The translations under genes and the position numbers were made by a program. Of a stretch of 33,529 nucleotides of DNA, positions 23,403 through 32,394 are shown piece by piece (within the stretch, counting starts at the first letter, position 1; each line of letters begins with the position of its first letter). The notes beneath the pieces are model-generated. The model did not search any database. It worked only from the letters and a program-made list of their open reading frames with translations, and was not told where the DNA came from. Source of the stretch: a bacterium (GTDB taxonomy: Bacteria > Patescibacteriota > Minisyncoccia > UBA6257 > 2-01-FULL-56-20); contig JAJYDL010000006.1 of NCBI GenBank assembly GCA_021777495.1, positions 1 through 33,529 of the forward strand, given 5' to 3'.

Positions 23403-24805
23403 TTCTTCGATCCCCAGATACGCTCCGCGACGTGCAATTTCTCCGGCAGGCGGTTCAAATACGGGATATAGGGGAAAAGTATGAAGATCATCGCAAGCAG
23501 GCCCAGGATCATCGCCCCGTCACGGTCGCCGTTCGGATCGTTCGCAAGCACCGTATGGTCGAGGATGCCGAGCGGCGCAAGCCACCATGCACCCGGAGGA
23601 ACCGCCCCGTTCTCCTCGCGCAGCATGCCCCATTGATCGGTCGTGATATGGAGCTGGGACGCCTCGTCATCGAGGATCCCGGTGTCGGCGAGGAACCGCA
23701 GGGAATACGTCGGACGGATCGCCTGGTTCTCGCCGTCGATCACGGACCCGTACAGCCCGCTCTTCGCCATCGCGACAAGCGAGTTCACCGCGGCAATGAG
23801 GGGATCCGCGGCCGTCGATGTCGTCGCGGGCGCTCCGCCGGAAAAATAGGAGGTCGCGAGGGCGATGTCCGCCTGCTGCGCCGAAGGGTCTTCGGCCGCG
23901 AAGGCGGCAAGCTCATCGATCCCGCCCGTCGCCGCAATGTAATCCTCATACGGCACCGTAACGTACACCTCGCGCGTGTCGTACGTGTACGGATCGATCG
24001 AATCCATATAATTTGCCGTGTCCGAGGTTCTCGTGAATTCCTGCATCAGCGTCTGGGCGATGAGCGGGGAATTGTCCTCCGCCACGCTCCCGATGGTGGC
24101 CGGCTCGAGGAACGGCGAAGGGAACACGACCGCAAGCACGACGATGAGCGCCGCAAGCGTTCCGCCGCGCAGAAAGAGCTTCACATGGTTCGCCTTCTCC
24201 ATCGTGTACGGGAAATCCTGGCGGTACGGCTTCGCGATCCCCTTCGCCTTCACAAGGAGGTAGTGGATGAAGATCAGCGCGAAAATGGCGAGCGGAATAT
24301 CGATGATATGGAGTCCGTACACCTGGGCGTAGTTCAGGGCGTTCACGAATCTTCCGAGATATGCGCCGTTCCAGAAATCCGCGGCCTGGAGCGCGCGGTA
24401 CTGCGACGAAAAATCCCCCCGGAGCCCGTATCCGAACTCCGCCTCCATGAACGCAAGAATGAACGTGGTCGCCCCGAGCACCCAGATGAACCTCCGCGGC
24501 GCCTTGAACCCGCTCGTCGAGAAGACGACGAGGATGTGGAGGATGATGATCAGGAAGAACGCCTGCGCGGCCCACAGGTGGACGCTCCGGAAGAATATCC
24601 CCCATCGTGCGGTAAGCCACCAATTCGATCCGAAAAAGACCATGACCGTGCCCGTCGCAATAAGGAGCGCAAGGCAGGTGAGCGCGAGGAATCCGAGCGA
24701 ATAGAATATCGTATTGCCGTACGAGGGCACCTCCTCTATATAGAGGGCTTTCATTACCGCTCCCACAATCCCCTGTTTTTGGGGCTGTTCTTCGACCGTT
24801 GCCAT
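23396..24805 (-). CDS. Cytochrome b/b6-family membrane protein
   Basis: 469-residue di-heme cytochrome b of the bc/b6f type. The N-terminal half has an amphipathic start, then four helices with the two paired histidine ligands: SVHLWAAQAFFLIIILHILVVF in helix 2 and GLHIIDIPLAIFALIFIHYL in helix 4. GYGLRGDF lies between, resembling the Qo-side region. After that comes a large non-conserved Ala/Thr/Asp-rich region of about 190 residues instead of the usual subunit IV helices, then one or two C-terminal helices (AMILGLLAMIFILFPYIPYL). No Rieske protein or cytochrome c is nearby. It could take part in quinone or flavin-linked electron transfer with the redox unit 5 kb upstream; this is inference. 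Confidence 0.85.
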   Translation of the reverse strand: MATVEEQPQKQGIVGAVMKALYIEEVPSYGNTIFYSLGFLALTCLALLIATGTVMVFFGSNWWLTARWGIFFRSVHLWAAQAFFLIIILHILVVFSTSGFKAPRRFIWVLGATTFILAFMEAEFGYGLRGDFSSQYRALQAADFWNGAYLGRFVNALNYAQVYGLHIIDIPLAIFALIFIHYLLVKAKGIAKPYRQDFPYTMEKANHVKLFLRGGTLAALIVVLAVVFPSPFLEPATIGSVAEDNSPLIAQTLMQEFTRTSDTANYMDSIDPYTYDTREVYVTVPYEDYIAATGGIDELAAFAAEDPSAQQADIALATSYFSGGAPATTSTAADPLIAAVNSLVAMAKSGLYGSVIDGENQAIRPTYSLRFLADTGILDDEASQLHITTDQWGMLREENGAVPPGAWWLAPLGILDHTVLANDPNGDRDGAMILGLLAMIFILFPYIPYLNRLPEKLHVAERIWGSKKK

Positions 24806-24816
24806 TATTAATTACC

Positions 24817-24822
24817 AGTATA
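24817..24822 (-). promoter_or_regulatory. -10 box (TATACT) of the cytochrome b gene
   Basis: The minus-strand TATACT ends 11 nt before the ATG at 24805. Confidence 0.45.
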
Positions 24823-24856
24823 CACCATAATCCCCGCCGGTGCGGCCTGCGGAAGC

Positions 24857-25888
24857 TCAGGATTCCTGCCGACCGGAGAAGTCTTCCCGATAGATGCGTA
24901 CAAGGGCGTAGAGGAAACTCACCGCAAGGGGTCCGATAAGGATGCCCGATACGCCCAGGAACGATGCGCCGCCGAGCACGGCAAAAAGCACGACAAGCGG
25001 CGGCAGTTCGATCCGTTTGCCGACAATGATCGGCGTCAGAAAATTATCGATCGTACCCACGAGGACCGCCGCCCAGACGGCAAGGCCGATTGCGGAACCC
25101 ATGCGATCCGCAAAAAGAAGATACAGCACCGAAGGCACGGAAACGAGCGCGGTCCCGAACGTGGGGATCATCGATGCCGCGGCGGCGAGGAGCCCCCAGA
25201 GCGCCGGATTGGGAACGCCGAAGATCCACAGGCCGATCCCGAGGAGGGTACCCTGGATCGCCGCGATGAGAATATATCCGGCAAACACGCCGTTCACCGC
25301 GCGGGCTACCACGCCAATGAGCTTTTCGTTGCGCCCTCGGGAAAGCGGCGAAATTTCGACGGCATATCCGAGCCATCGATCGCCGTCCTTGAGAAAATAA
25401 TACAGGGCAAGGATAATAAGGACCGCATCGAACACCGTGGCAAGCGTCGCGGTGAAGACATTCGCAAGACCGTTCGCCATGAACGCCGCCACGACGTCGA
25501 AGCGGCCCGCCGCATCGGCGAGGGACGCGCCGGGAAGAAACTCCTGGATGTGCACAAAGGCCGCGGTCGTCATTTGGGCCGCTCCGCCGCTCAAAAGGAA
25601 TCCGTAAAGCGTGCGCGCCTCATCGGCGATCCGGATGCCCAAAAACGCAAGCGGGATGGCAAGCACGACGACAAAAATGAATACGGTGATTGCGGCGGCG
25701 GCCCCTTTCGCGGGTCCGGGAAGATGCTTCTCGATCCACAGATAAGGCCGGCGCAGGACGACGGCGAACGCGGCGGCGAGCACGATCACCGCAAGAAAAG
25801 GCCAGAATATGAACGCACAGAACACCGCCGCCGCGCCCAGCAGTCCATAGAGGAAATGCTCTTCCTTTATCTTTGTTCGAAACTCCAT
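24857..25888 (-). CDS. AI-2E family transporter (PerM/YdiK-like)
   Basis: Polytopic membrane protein of about 343 residues in the family once linked to autoinducer-2 export, whose members also include Na+/H+-type antiporters. The pattern is typical: paired N-terminal helices (FCAFIFWPFLAVIVLAAAFAVVL), a central amphipathic region, ILALYYFLKDGDRW, GYILIAAIQGTLLGIGLW, PNPALWGLLAAAASMIPTFG, NFLTPIIVGKRIELPPLVVLFAVLGG and a final helix pair. The start at 25888 is favoured by a purine-rich GAGGGGGTG just before ATG and a TACAAT box about 11 nt upstream. Substrate unknown. Confidence 0.88.
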   Translation of the reverse strand: MEFRTKIKEEHFLYGLLGAAAVFCAFIFWPFLAVIVLAAAFAVVLRRPYLWIEKHLPGPAKGAAAAITVFIFVVVLAIPLAFLGIRIADEARTLYGFLLSGGAAQMTTAAFVHIQEFLPGASLADAAGRFDVVAAFMANGLANVFTATLATVFDAVLIILALYYFLKDGDRWLGYAVEISPLSRGRNEKLIGVVARAVNGVFAGYILIAAIQGTLLGIGLWIFGVPNPALWGLLAAAASMIPTFGTALVSVPSVLYLLFADRMGSAIGLAVWAAVLVGTIDNFLTPIIVGKRIELPPLVVLFAVLGGASFLGVSGILIGPLAVSFLYALVRIYREDFSGRQES

Positions 25889-25977
25889 CACCCCCTCATT
25901 GTATTCTCGTTTCGAAAAAATGGAACCGAGCCATCCGGTTGGAGCACACAGCATTTCCGGCCCTCTCCGCAGGATCC

Positions 25978-26571
25978 TTAATTGATCCGACGCACTTCCG
26001 CGACCCGAAGAGGCGCGAGCATTCTATGTTCCGCCGGCGACCGTTGCTCGAAAAATGCCTGCGTGATCTGCAGAATATCTCCGTGCGAAACAAGAAGAAT
26101 ACTCCTGCCCTCGTAACGCCCTTCGAGATCCTCTATCAATCCCCTTACGCGGTCGCGCACCTCCGCCGCGCTCTCCACGTTCGCAGTCTTGTGGCGGGGA
26201 TCAAGGGCATCTCCCTCCCACACCTTGGGGTAATTCGCATTGCTCGTGCCCTCCCAATCGCCGAACCATCGTTCGCGCAGCCGGTCGTCGAACACGATCC
26301 GCTCCCTCACCCCGAGGATCGTCCGCGCGATCTTCGCGGTCCGCACACACCGTGAAAACGGGGATGAATATATCACCGCGGTTCCATCGAGCATCCCGGC
26401 ATCCCTTGCTTCCCGCACGGATGCCGCCACCTGATCTCTTCCGTTCTTCGTGAGCGTATTCCGCCATTTTTTCCCGTCGCGCAATCCGCTGAGGATCAGC
26501 CCGCGCACATTCGGCCTGCTCTCGCCATGGCGGAGGGCGAAATAGGTATTTCTGAATCCCATAGGACCCAT
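25978..26571 (-). CDS. Histidine phosphatase superfamily protein (phosphoglycerate-mutase-like)
   Basis: 197-residue member of the branch-1 histidine phosphatases. The phospho-accepting histidine lies in ALRHGESRPN near residue 15, the second conserved arginine in YSSPFSRCVRTA, a catalytic acid in LRERWFGDWEG, and the second histidine in LLVSHGDILQI. Members act on small phosphorylated metabolites or proteins; 2,3-bisphosphoglycerate-dependent mutase activity is possible but the sequence is shorter than GpmA. This is the last conserved gene before the accessory island. A second Met three codons in is an alternative start. Confidence 0.88.
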   Translation of the reverse strand: MGPMGFRNTYFALRHGESRPNVRGLILSGLRDGKKWRNTLTKNGRDQVAASVREARDAGMLDGTAVIYSSPFSRCVRTAKIARTILGVRERIVFDDRLRERWFGDWEGTSNANYPKVWEGDALDPRHKTANVESAAEVRDRVRGLIEDLEGRYEGRSILLVSHGDILQITQAFFEQRSPAEHRMLAPLRVAEVRRIN

Positions 26572-26623
26572 GGTAGCACGACACCCAGAAAAACGTTCAC
26601 TGATTTCCGGAATATATTCGCTG

Positions 26624-26644
26624 CCGGCGTCCGAATCCCATCCT
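26624..26644 (+). repeat. Left 21-bp direct repeat bounding the accessory island
   Basis: Matches 32207-32227 at 20 of 21 positions (CCGGCGT, C or T, CGAATCCCATCCT). The core resembles a tRNA T-arm (GTTCGAATCCC). It lies 53 bp from the histidine phosphatase gene and 44 bp from the end of the reverse transcriptase. Nothing else is seen in 26572-26687. Confidence 0.6.
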
Positions 26645-26687
26645 TTTTCTTGTTGGCGGGGGCTTCTACGGGACGTCAGGACTTACT

Positions 26688-27317
26688 TCAAAACATCATA
26701 TTCCCGCCATCGGAATTTTTGTCATATCCATCAATCAACCCCGTCTTTTTTATGAGTCCGTAGGCATCTGCGAACCGTGCATACCCCCGCCAAGAATCCA
26801 TCGTGCGACGATAGGATTCCTCGGTCATCGCGCCGTTCTGTACCATTGCCCGGTAGCGCCTACGCCGCTTAAGGAACCGCTTCACGGTGGATTTGCGCAA
26901 AAATCGCTTACTATCGCGCAAAACGTAGCCCAGGAAATCGACGCCTTTGTCCACCGGCGCGATCTCCGCCTTCTTTGGGTGGAGTGAGAGCTTGAGCCGC
27001 TCGCCAAGAAATACCCGGATGCGCTCCTTCACCCCATGAAGATGATTTTTGTCCGTGCCGAGAATGATGAAATCATCCATATAACGGAGATAATAGCGCT
27101 CCTTCAGCTCGCGCTTCACGAAGTGGTCAAGCTCGTTCAGATACACGTTCGCGAAGAGTTGCGATGTAAGATTGCCGATGGGGATGCCGCGCGGATTACT
27201 GCGGATGATCTCGCGGAGCAGCCATAGGGTGCTCTCGTCTTTGATTTTCTTTTGCAGCAGCCCGAGCAGTATTGCGCCATCTACATTGTCAAAAAACTTT
27301 GATATATCGCATTTCAA
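26688..27317 (-). CDS. DGR reverse transcriptase, C-terminal part (catalytic), separated by frameshift
   Basis: Carries the catalytic palm of a diversity-generating-retroelement reverse transcriptase. LKCDISKFFDNVDG holds the first catalytic aspartates, GIPIGNLTSQLFANVYLN has the SQ variant that marks DGR enzymes, and LRYMDDFIILG is the YMDD box. GVDFLGYVLRDSKRFLR and a basic thumb follow. The frame is open upstream to 27408 through the GA tract, but the N-terminal half is in another frame, so no intact enzyme is encoded as written. The TTG at 27317 is the first possible start codon in this part but is inside the fold and unlikely to be a true start. If joined, the protein would be about 350 residues, normal for the family. 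Confidence 0.9.
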   Translation of the reverse strand: MKCDISKFFDNVDGAILLGLLQKKIKDESTLWLLREIIRSNPRGIPIGNLTSQLFANVYLNELDHFVKRELKERYYLRYMDDFIILGTDKNHLHGVKERIRVFLGERLKLSLHPKKAEIAPVDKGVDFLGYVLRDSKRFLRKSTVKRFLKRRRRYRAMVQNGAMTEESYRRTMDSWRGYARFADAYGLIKKTGLIDGYDKNSDGGNMMF

Positions 27318-27344
27318 GCAATAAATTGTCCGCGCCGCAGGATC

Positions 27345-27771
<427 letters not shown>

Positions 27772-27958
27772 GGATGGAAATGCGAACGACACCCTTGGCT
27801 CTGCGGGAGGGCGCATTCCGCGCGATCCCACAGAGGAACGGATGATATTTTCCCTTTCGGGAAGGAAGAGGGGCAGTAGCCGTCTTGGCGCAGACATGCG
27901 CGCGATGCGCGCAGGGATCCGTGAATCCCCTGTTCGGGCCAATGCATTCGATGATGAA

Positions 27959-28073
27959 TACCGGGCACAGCGGAATCCGATGTTGTTGTTCGTGTTGCCG
28001 GGAGTATTGTTCAGGTTGAGTGTCTCCACCCCCGCATTCGCGCCATTGTTCCAATTGCCGCCGCGGATGAAAC
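27959..28073 (-). repeat. DGR template repeat (TR)
   Basis: 115 bp that align without gaps to the variable repeat at 28557-28671 (offset 598). By eye 17 positions differ, and all 17 are adenines of the template in the coding sense. The template encodes asparagine-rich codons (AAC/AAT: WNNGANAG, NLNNTPG, NTNNNIG), the usual design allowing broad substitution without stop codons. The last 22 bp (27980-27959) are identical in both copies and would hold the initiation-of-mutagenic-homology segment. Confidence 0.95.
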
Positions 28074-28133
28074 TCCACTGTGGTGCACCCCTGTCCCTGC
28101 CCGGCGATGCCGGGCATCTTCCATTCTACCGCA

Positions 28134-28484
28134 TCACGCCGCGTTCGGCCGGGGAAATCGCGCCATCCATCCCGCGAGCATCCGGCCGATCTCGTTCATG
28201 CGCTCCGCCGCGAGGCCGTATTGCCGCACACTCATGAACCGGAGGTCTTTCGCGAGGCGGACAAGCATGCGGAGCTCGTCGAGATTCACGCTCGCGGCGG
28301 CGAGTAGGGTATGTTTCTCCCGCGCGGCGTTCGCGACGATGAACGCGTGGATGAGGTCGATGGTCTTATTCTCAATGCGCTGGCCGAGCACGAACCGCTG
28401 GCTCTTGGGGAATTTGTTCACGACGGGATGCAACCACAGCATGAAGTCGTAGGTCTTTTGGTAGATGGCAAGGTCGTCCAGCAT
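28134..28484 (-). CDS. avd: DGR accessory variability determinant (Avd/bAvd, four-helix bundle)
   Basis: 116-residue small helical basic protein between the variable protein gene and the template repeat, the standard position of Avd. It has the family look: DLAIYQKTYDFMLWLHPVVNKFPKSQRFVLGQRIE, then a helix with LIHAFIVANAAREK, LAAASVNLDELRMLVRLAKDLRFMS, and RMNEIGRMLAGWM. It is related to the S23 ribosomal intervening-sequence/four-helix proteins. Avd forms a pentamer that binds the reverse transcriptase and template RNA for cDNA priming (known for the Bordetella phage system). 71 bp separate it from the target gene. Confidence 0.9.
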   Translation of the reverse strand: MLDDLAIYQKTYDFMLWLHPVVNKFPKSQRFVLGQRIENKTIDLIHAFIVANAAREKHTLLAAASVNLDELRMLVRLAKDLRFMSVRQYGLAAERMNEIGRMLAGWMARFPRPNAA

Positions 28485-28555
28485 GGCGGAAGGAGGCAGA
28501 GGCAGAAAGAAAAAATGCGAAGATAGATTGCAGATTTCAGATGGCTACGCGGCGG

Positions 28556-30073
<1,518 letters not shown>

Positions 30074-30079
30074 AGAAAT

Positions 30080-30085
30080 ATCATA
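30080..30085 (-). promoter_or_regulatory. Extended -10 box (TGG-TATGAT) of the DGR target gene
   Basis: On the minus strand TATGAT preceded by TGG ends 6 nt before the ATG at 30073, the same geometry as the leaderless promoters of murD, gatC, dus and mscL. Confidence 0.5.
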
Positions 30086-30114
30086 CCATATACCGATGAA
30101 ATCCCTGTGTAAAA

Positions 30115-30290
30115 CTAAGATTCCGCCACCTTTATTCCCCGCATCACCTCCGCCGCCACCTGCGGCACGATGGCGTTCCCAAGTGCTTTTATCCGCTCGA
30201 TCAGGTGCCCTTTTGCGGTGAGCTCGCATCCGTCCAGCCGGGCGGGAAGCCCATCATCCACTCCACAAAGAGCGGCTGCAGCCTCATGCC
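30115..30290 (-). pseudogene. Frameshifted 3' remnant of a DNA methyltransferase
   Basis: One frame reads LIERIKALGNAIVPQVAAEVMRGIK up to a TAG, the C-terminal signature of phage-type/C5-cytosine DNA methyltransferases. Immediately before it, in a different frame, the sequence reads RLQPLFVEWMMGFPPGWTD, another conserved piece of the same family, ending at a TGA. The two pieces should be continuous, so the gene is frameshifted as well as truncated; nothing methyltransferase-like is seen before about 30290. It lies 29 bp upstream of the DGR target's -10 box and marks earlier mobile or phage DNA here. Confidence 0.75.
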
Positions 30291-30408
30291 AGCCGATCCA
30301 GGTTAGGACTTCCGAAAAATCAATCACCACCAATCAAATATGCGATTTGTCCCGAAAATTTCTCATACTGCGGGGGCTCCTGAACGACGCTCGAGCCGCT
30401 CATTAATC

Positions 30409-30437
30409 TTGACAATACATTATTTTTGTAGTATTAA
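30409..30437 (+). promoter_or_regulatory. Sigma-70-type promoter of the small membrane protein gene
   Basis: TTGACA (30409-30414), 17-nt spacer, TATTAA (30432-30437). The gene also has a strong ribosome-binding site, unlike most genes in the window. Confidence 0.75.
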
Positions 30438-30455
30438 AACACTGGAGGAGATCAT

Positions 30456-30671
30456 ATGAATCTCTTGCAGAAACGATTCTGGAACCGGGTACTTGCAGGA
30501 ATCTGTGCACTTACCATCGTCGCAGGAACGATGGGCGGAGACGCCTATCTCGCCTCGCACCTTGGAATCGCGAAAGATGCCGTCACTTTCTACCGCAGCT
30601 CGATCTGTCTCGCCGTGGTCATCGCGTGCTCCGTCGGCATTCTCTCCATTGCGAAATCGCTGCGATCCTAG
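30456..30671 (+). CDS. Small two-helix membrane protein (uncharacterised)
   Basis: 71 residues with two hydrophobic segments (VLAGICALTIVAGTMGG and SICLAVVIACSVGILSIA) and a basic start (MNLLQKRFWNRV). A textbook promoter, a GGAGGAG ribosome-binding site 5 nt before the ATG, and a hairpin terminator frame it, so it is very likely a real, single-gene unit. The first segment could also be read as a signal peptide. No family is recognised. Its classical expression signals differ from the leaderless style of the core genes, suggesting it was acquired with the island. Confidence 0.7.
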   Translation: MNLLQKRFWNRVLAGICALTIVAGTMGGDAYLASHLGIAKDAVTFYRSSICLAVVIACSVGILSIAKSLRS

Positions 30672-30703
30672 CAAGCCAATAGGTCCACGCCTTCCCATCC
30701 TTC

Positions 30704-30730
30704 AGCCCCGCTCTCGTGGGGCTTTTCTTT
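30704..30730 (+). terminator. Intrinsic terminator of the small membrane protein gene
   Basis: Stem AGCCCC/GGGGCT (30704-30709 with 30718-30723), 8-nt loop, then TTTCTTT. Confidence 0.8.
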
Positions 30731-30731
30731 A

Positions 30732-30758
30732 TGGCGGGCAGTATGGGACGATGTTCGA
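30732..30758 (+). repeat. Short repeat, copy A (tRNA T-arm-like), at the 3' end of the YdcF-like gene
   Basis: TGGCGGGC...TGGGACG.TGTTCGAA. It matches 31504-31530 with one 1-base gap and a few mismatches. It starts beyond the stop of the YdcF-like gene (10 bp away). Confidence 0.55.
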
Positions 30759-30768
30759 ATTTGACCGC

Positions 30769-31479
30769 CTAATTTCTAAATTTCCTCGCCAAAAATGACG
30801 CAACTTTGTCATGCGGATCAATAGCAATCAGGCTGCGACGCAGAAATTCCCGCAAACCCTTCTTAATAGCCGCGGTCGACGCGCTCTTTAAGGATTCGGG
30901 AAATTCGTATGCTCTGATGAGTTTTTCGTAATGAGATGATCGATTACGCAGCAATTCCTCTGCGGTGACCGATAAGGATTCATTAAAAGCTATCCCCTGT
31001 TCAGCCAAAACGTTTTTTAAAAGCTGCTCCGAACGTCCCATATGATATTCATTTGTTTCGAGCAAAAATTTCTTGATACCTTGCCCTTCGAGCATCGGTA
31101 AGACATTTTCCAGACTGCTGCTCGTATTAATGGAGTTGGTTTCAATTATAATATCCTCCTCCGGTGCGCCGTGAGCCATCAGATACTCTTTCATAACTTC
31201 GGAAATAGGCGGAACTGGCCCTTCTATTCTCACGCCTTTGCCGCCGGCAAGCACAATCTTTTTAATCTTGCCATGCTCCCAAAGTTCAAGAGCCCCAAGC
31301 GCCCGCATTTTTGATTCAATATCGAGAACTACACGATCGCCCCTTTTCTCCAGGCCACCAGCGAGGACAAGCACCGCATCCGAATCGGGTATCTCATCAA
31401 AAAACTTTTTTTCTTCCGCAGCCTCGTCATCGCCTTGTTCCGGCGGTACACGAAACTCAAAATTTCCTTCCGATTTCAT
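30769..31479 (-). CDS. YdcF/ElyC-SanA-like (DUF218) protein
   Basis: 236 residues. The DUF218 fold is seen in SDAVLVLAGGLEKRGDR near residue 33, ALELWEHGKIKKIVLAGGKG, MKEYLMAHGAPEEDIIIETNSINTSSS and KKFLLETNEYHMGRSEQLLK. Relatives (YdcF, SanA, ElyC) are linked to envelope integrity and may bind nucleotides; the reaction is not established. This copy lacks the usual N-terminal membrane helices and carries a longer charged C-terminal helical tail, so it may be cytoplasmic. It is noticeably more AT-rich than the core genes. It lies between two copies of a short repeat (30732-30758 and 31504-31530). Confidence 0.8.
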   Translation of the reverse strand: MKSEGNFEFRVPPEQGDDEAAEEKKFFDEIPDSDAVLVLAGGLEKRGDRVVLDIESKMRALGALELWEHGKIKKIVLAGGKGVRIEGPVPPISEVMKEYLMAHGAPEEDIIIETNSINTSSSLENVLPMLEGQGIKKFLLETNEYHMGRSEQLLKNVLAEQGIAFNESLSVTAEELLRNRSSHYEKLIRAYEFPESLKSASTAAIKKGLREFLRRSLIAIDPHDKVASFLARKFRN

Positions 31480-31503
31480 AATTTCAGTTCACCACAACCG
31501 GAC

Positions 31504-31530
31504 TGGCGGGCGTGTGGGACGGTGTTCGAA
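31504..31530 (+). repeat. Short repeat, copy B (tRNA T-arm-like)
   Basis: Counterpart of 30732-30758 with the core TGTGGGACGGTGTTCGAA. It starts 7 bp past the stop of the 145-residue hypothetical gene (minus-strand sense). Confidence 0.55.
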
Positions 31531-31536
31531 CAGGAT

Positions 31537-31974
31537 TTATCCCTCCTGCGCTTTCCGCTCCGCATCATATTTGAGCACCTCAAGTCGTCGCTGAGCCTCT
31601 GTCCACGCTACGCCATCTTTCGTGAAATACGGCAGCATGCCTTCAATATTATCTTCTACCTCCTTTACATATCCCTTCCCTTCTAAAGAAAGTGTTTCGT
31701 TCAATATACCCCCCAAGATGATGAACGGAGCCGCCCCAGCGAGAGTAAGCCTGGTGAGGTATTGTTTTGCCTTGTCCATGCCCTCAGGGCCTTCTGCCGC
31801 AAGCCGCTTTAACTCTTCAAGCTCTTGCAGGGCCTCATCATAATCTTCCGGAGTGGCTTCTTTGCGCTGCCTCTCCATATTCAACCGCAGCATATTGGCT
31901 TCTTCGTGAGCATCCTCGCTGTTCAAGCGGGCATCTTCCTGCTCGATAGAATTATTCTCCTGTTCAAATTTCAT
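31537..31974 (-). CDS. Hypothetical charged protein with central hydrophobic segment
   Basis: 145 residues, no family recognised. The first 75 residues are strongly charged and likely coiled coil (EEANMLRLNMERQRKEATPEDYDEALQELEELKRLAA). One hydrophobic stretch (LTLAGAAPFIILGGIL, about residues 78-93) could be a membrane or buried helix; the tail is again charged. Composition is AT-richer than the core genes, like the neighbouring YdcF-like gene. The 57 bp between the two genes contain a short repeat. Function unknown. Confidence 0.6.
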   Translation of the reverse strand: MKFEQENNSIEQEDARLNSEDAHEEANMLRLNMERQRKEATPEDYDEALQELEELKRLAAEGPEGMDKAKQYLTRLTLAGAAPFIILGGILNETLSLEGKGYVKEVEDNIEGMLPYFTKDGVAWTEAQRRLEVLKYDAERKAQEG

Positions 31975-32040
31975 ATTTGTAATTTTATCCTACAAGAATA
32001 TATTCCCATTTATAGTTTTGAAAGTCAATACGGAGAGGGA

Positions 32041-32206
32041 GGGATGAGCGAATAAGAATTCGCTACGCTGGTTCGCTCGTCGAAAATGAGAATAAATTCT
32101 TATTTTCGTCTCGCTGCCAGCGTTCGCCCGCGGCTCTTGCTCGCGCCGTCGCGCTCGCAAGGCCTGGGCACCGCCTCGGAATATTTTTCAGCTGAAAAAT
32201 ATTCCT
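32041..32206. repeat. Inverted-repeat-rich intergenic region
   Basis: The 300-bp gap 31975-32274 holds no gene. It contains a long imperfect hairpin from CGCTGG (32066) to CCAGCG (32122) around CGAAAATGAGAAT/ATTCTTATTTTCG. A perfect 28-bp palindrome lies at 32178-32205 (half-site GGAATATTTTTCAG). Between them is a GC-rich stretch with many CGCTCG-like words. Confidence 0.7.
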
Positions 32207-32227
32207 CCGGCGTTCGAATCCCATCCT
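32207..32227 (+). repeat. Right 21-bp direct repeat bounding the accessory island
   Basis: Counterpart of 26624-26644 with one mismatch. It is adjacent to the tRNA-Ser terminator and directly after the 28-bp palindrome. Confidence 0.6.
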
Positions 32228-32233
32228 ATTCAG

Positions 32234-32273
32234 ATGACAAAAAAGGAGGCGCTATGGCCTCCTTTTTTGTCAT
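32234..32273 (-). terminator. Intrinsic terminator downstream of tRNA-Ser
   Basis: A perfect 17-bp inverted repeat (32234-32250 with 32257-32273) with a 6-nt loop and a T-run within the 3' arm. It works in either direction but is placed to end the tRNA-Ser transcript. Confidence 0.85.
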
Positions 32274-32274
32274 G

Positions 32275-32361
32275 CGGAGAGGGAGGGATTCGAACCCTCG
32301 GTGCCATTTCTGACACACAGTCTTTCCAGGACTGCCGTTTCAACCGCTCACGCACCTCTCC
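32275..32361 (-). tRNA. tRNA-Ser (anticodon GGA)
   Basis: 87-nt class II tRNA on the minus strand. The acceptor stem is GGAGAGG/CCTCTCC with discriminator G. The anticodon arm CAGTC-CTGGAAA-GACTG has anticodon GGA (32327-32325). A long variable arm follows (about TGTGTCAGAAATGGCACC), then the T arm GAGGG-TTCGAAT-CCCTC. No CCA is encoded. All invariant positions look normal, so it should be functional. Confidence 0.95.
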
Positions 32362-32394
32362 AGATGCACACCGGGCGCCCCAGGGCGTCCGGCA

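Noticed and set aside
30456-30671. Small toxin or holin
   Set aside because: Two hydrophobic helices alone do not support it; no partner gene or motif is visible.
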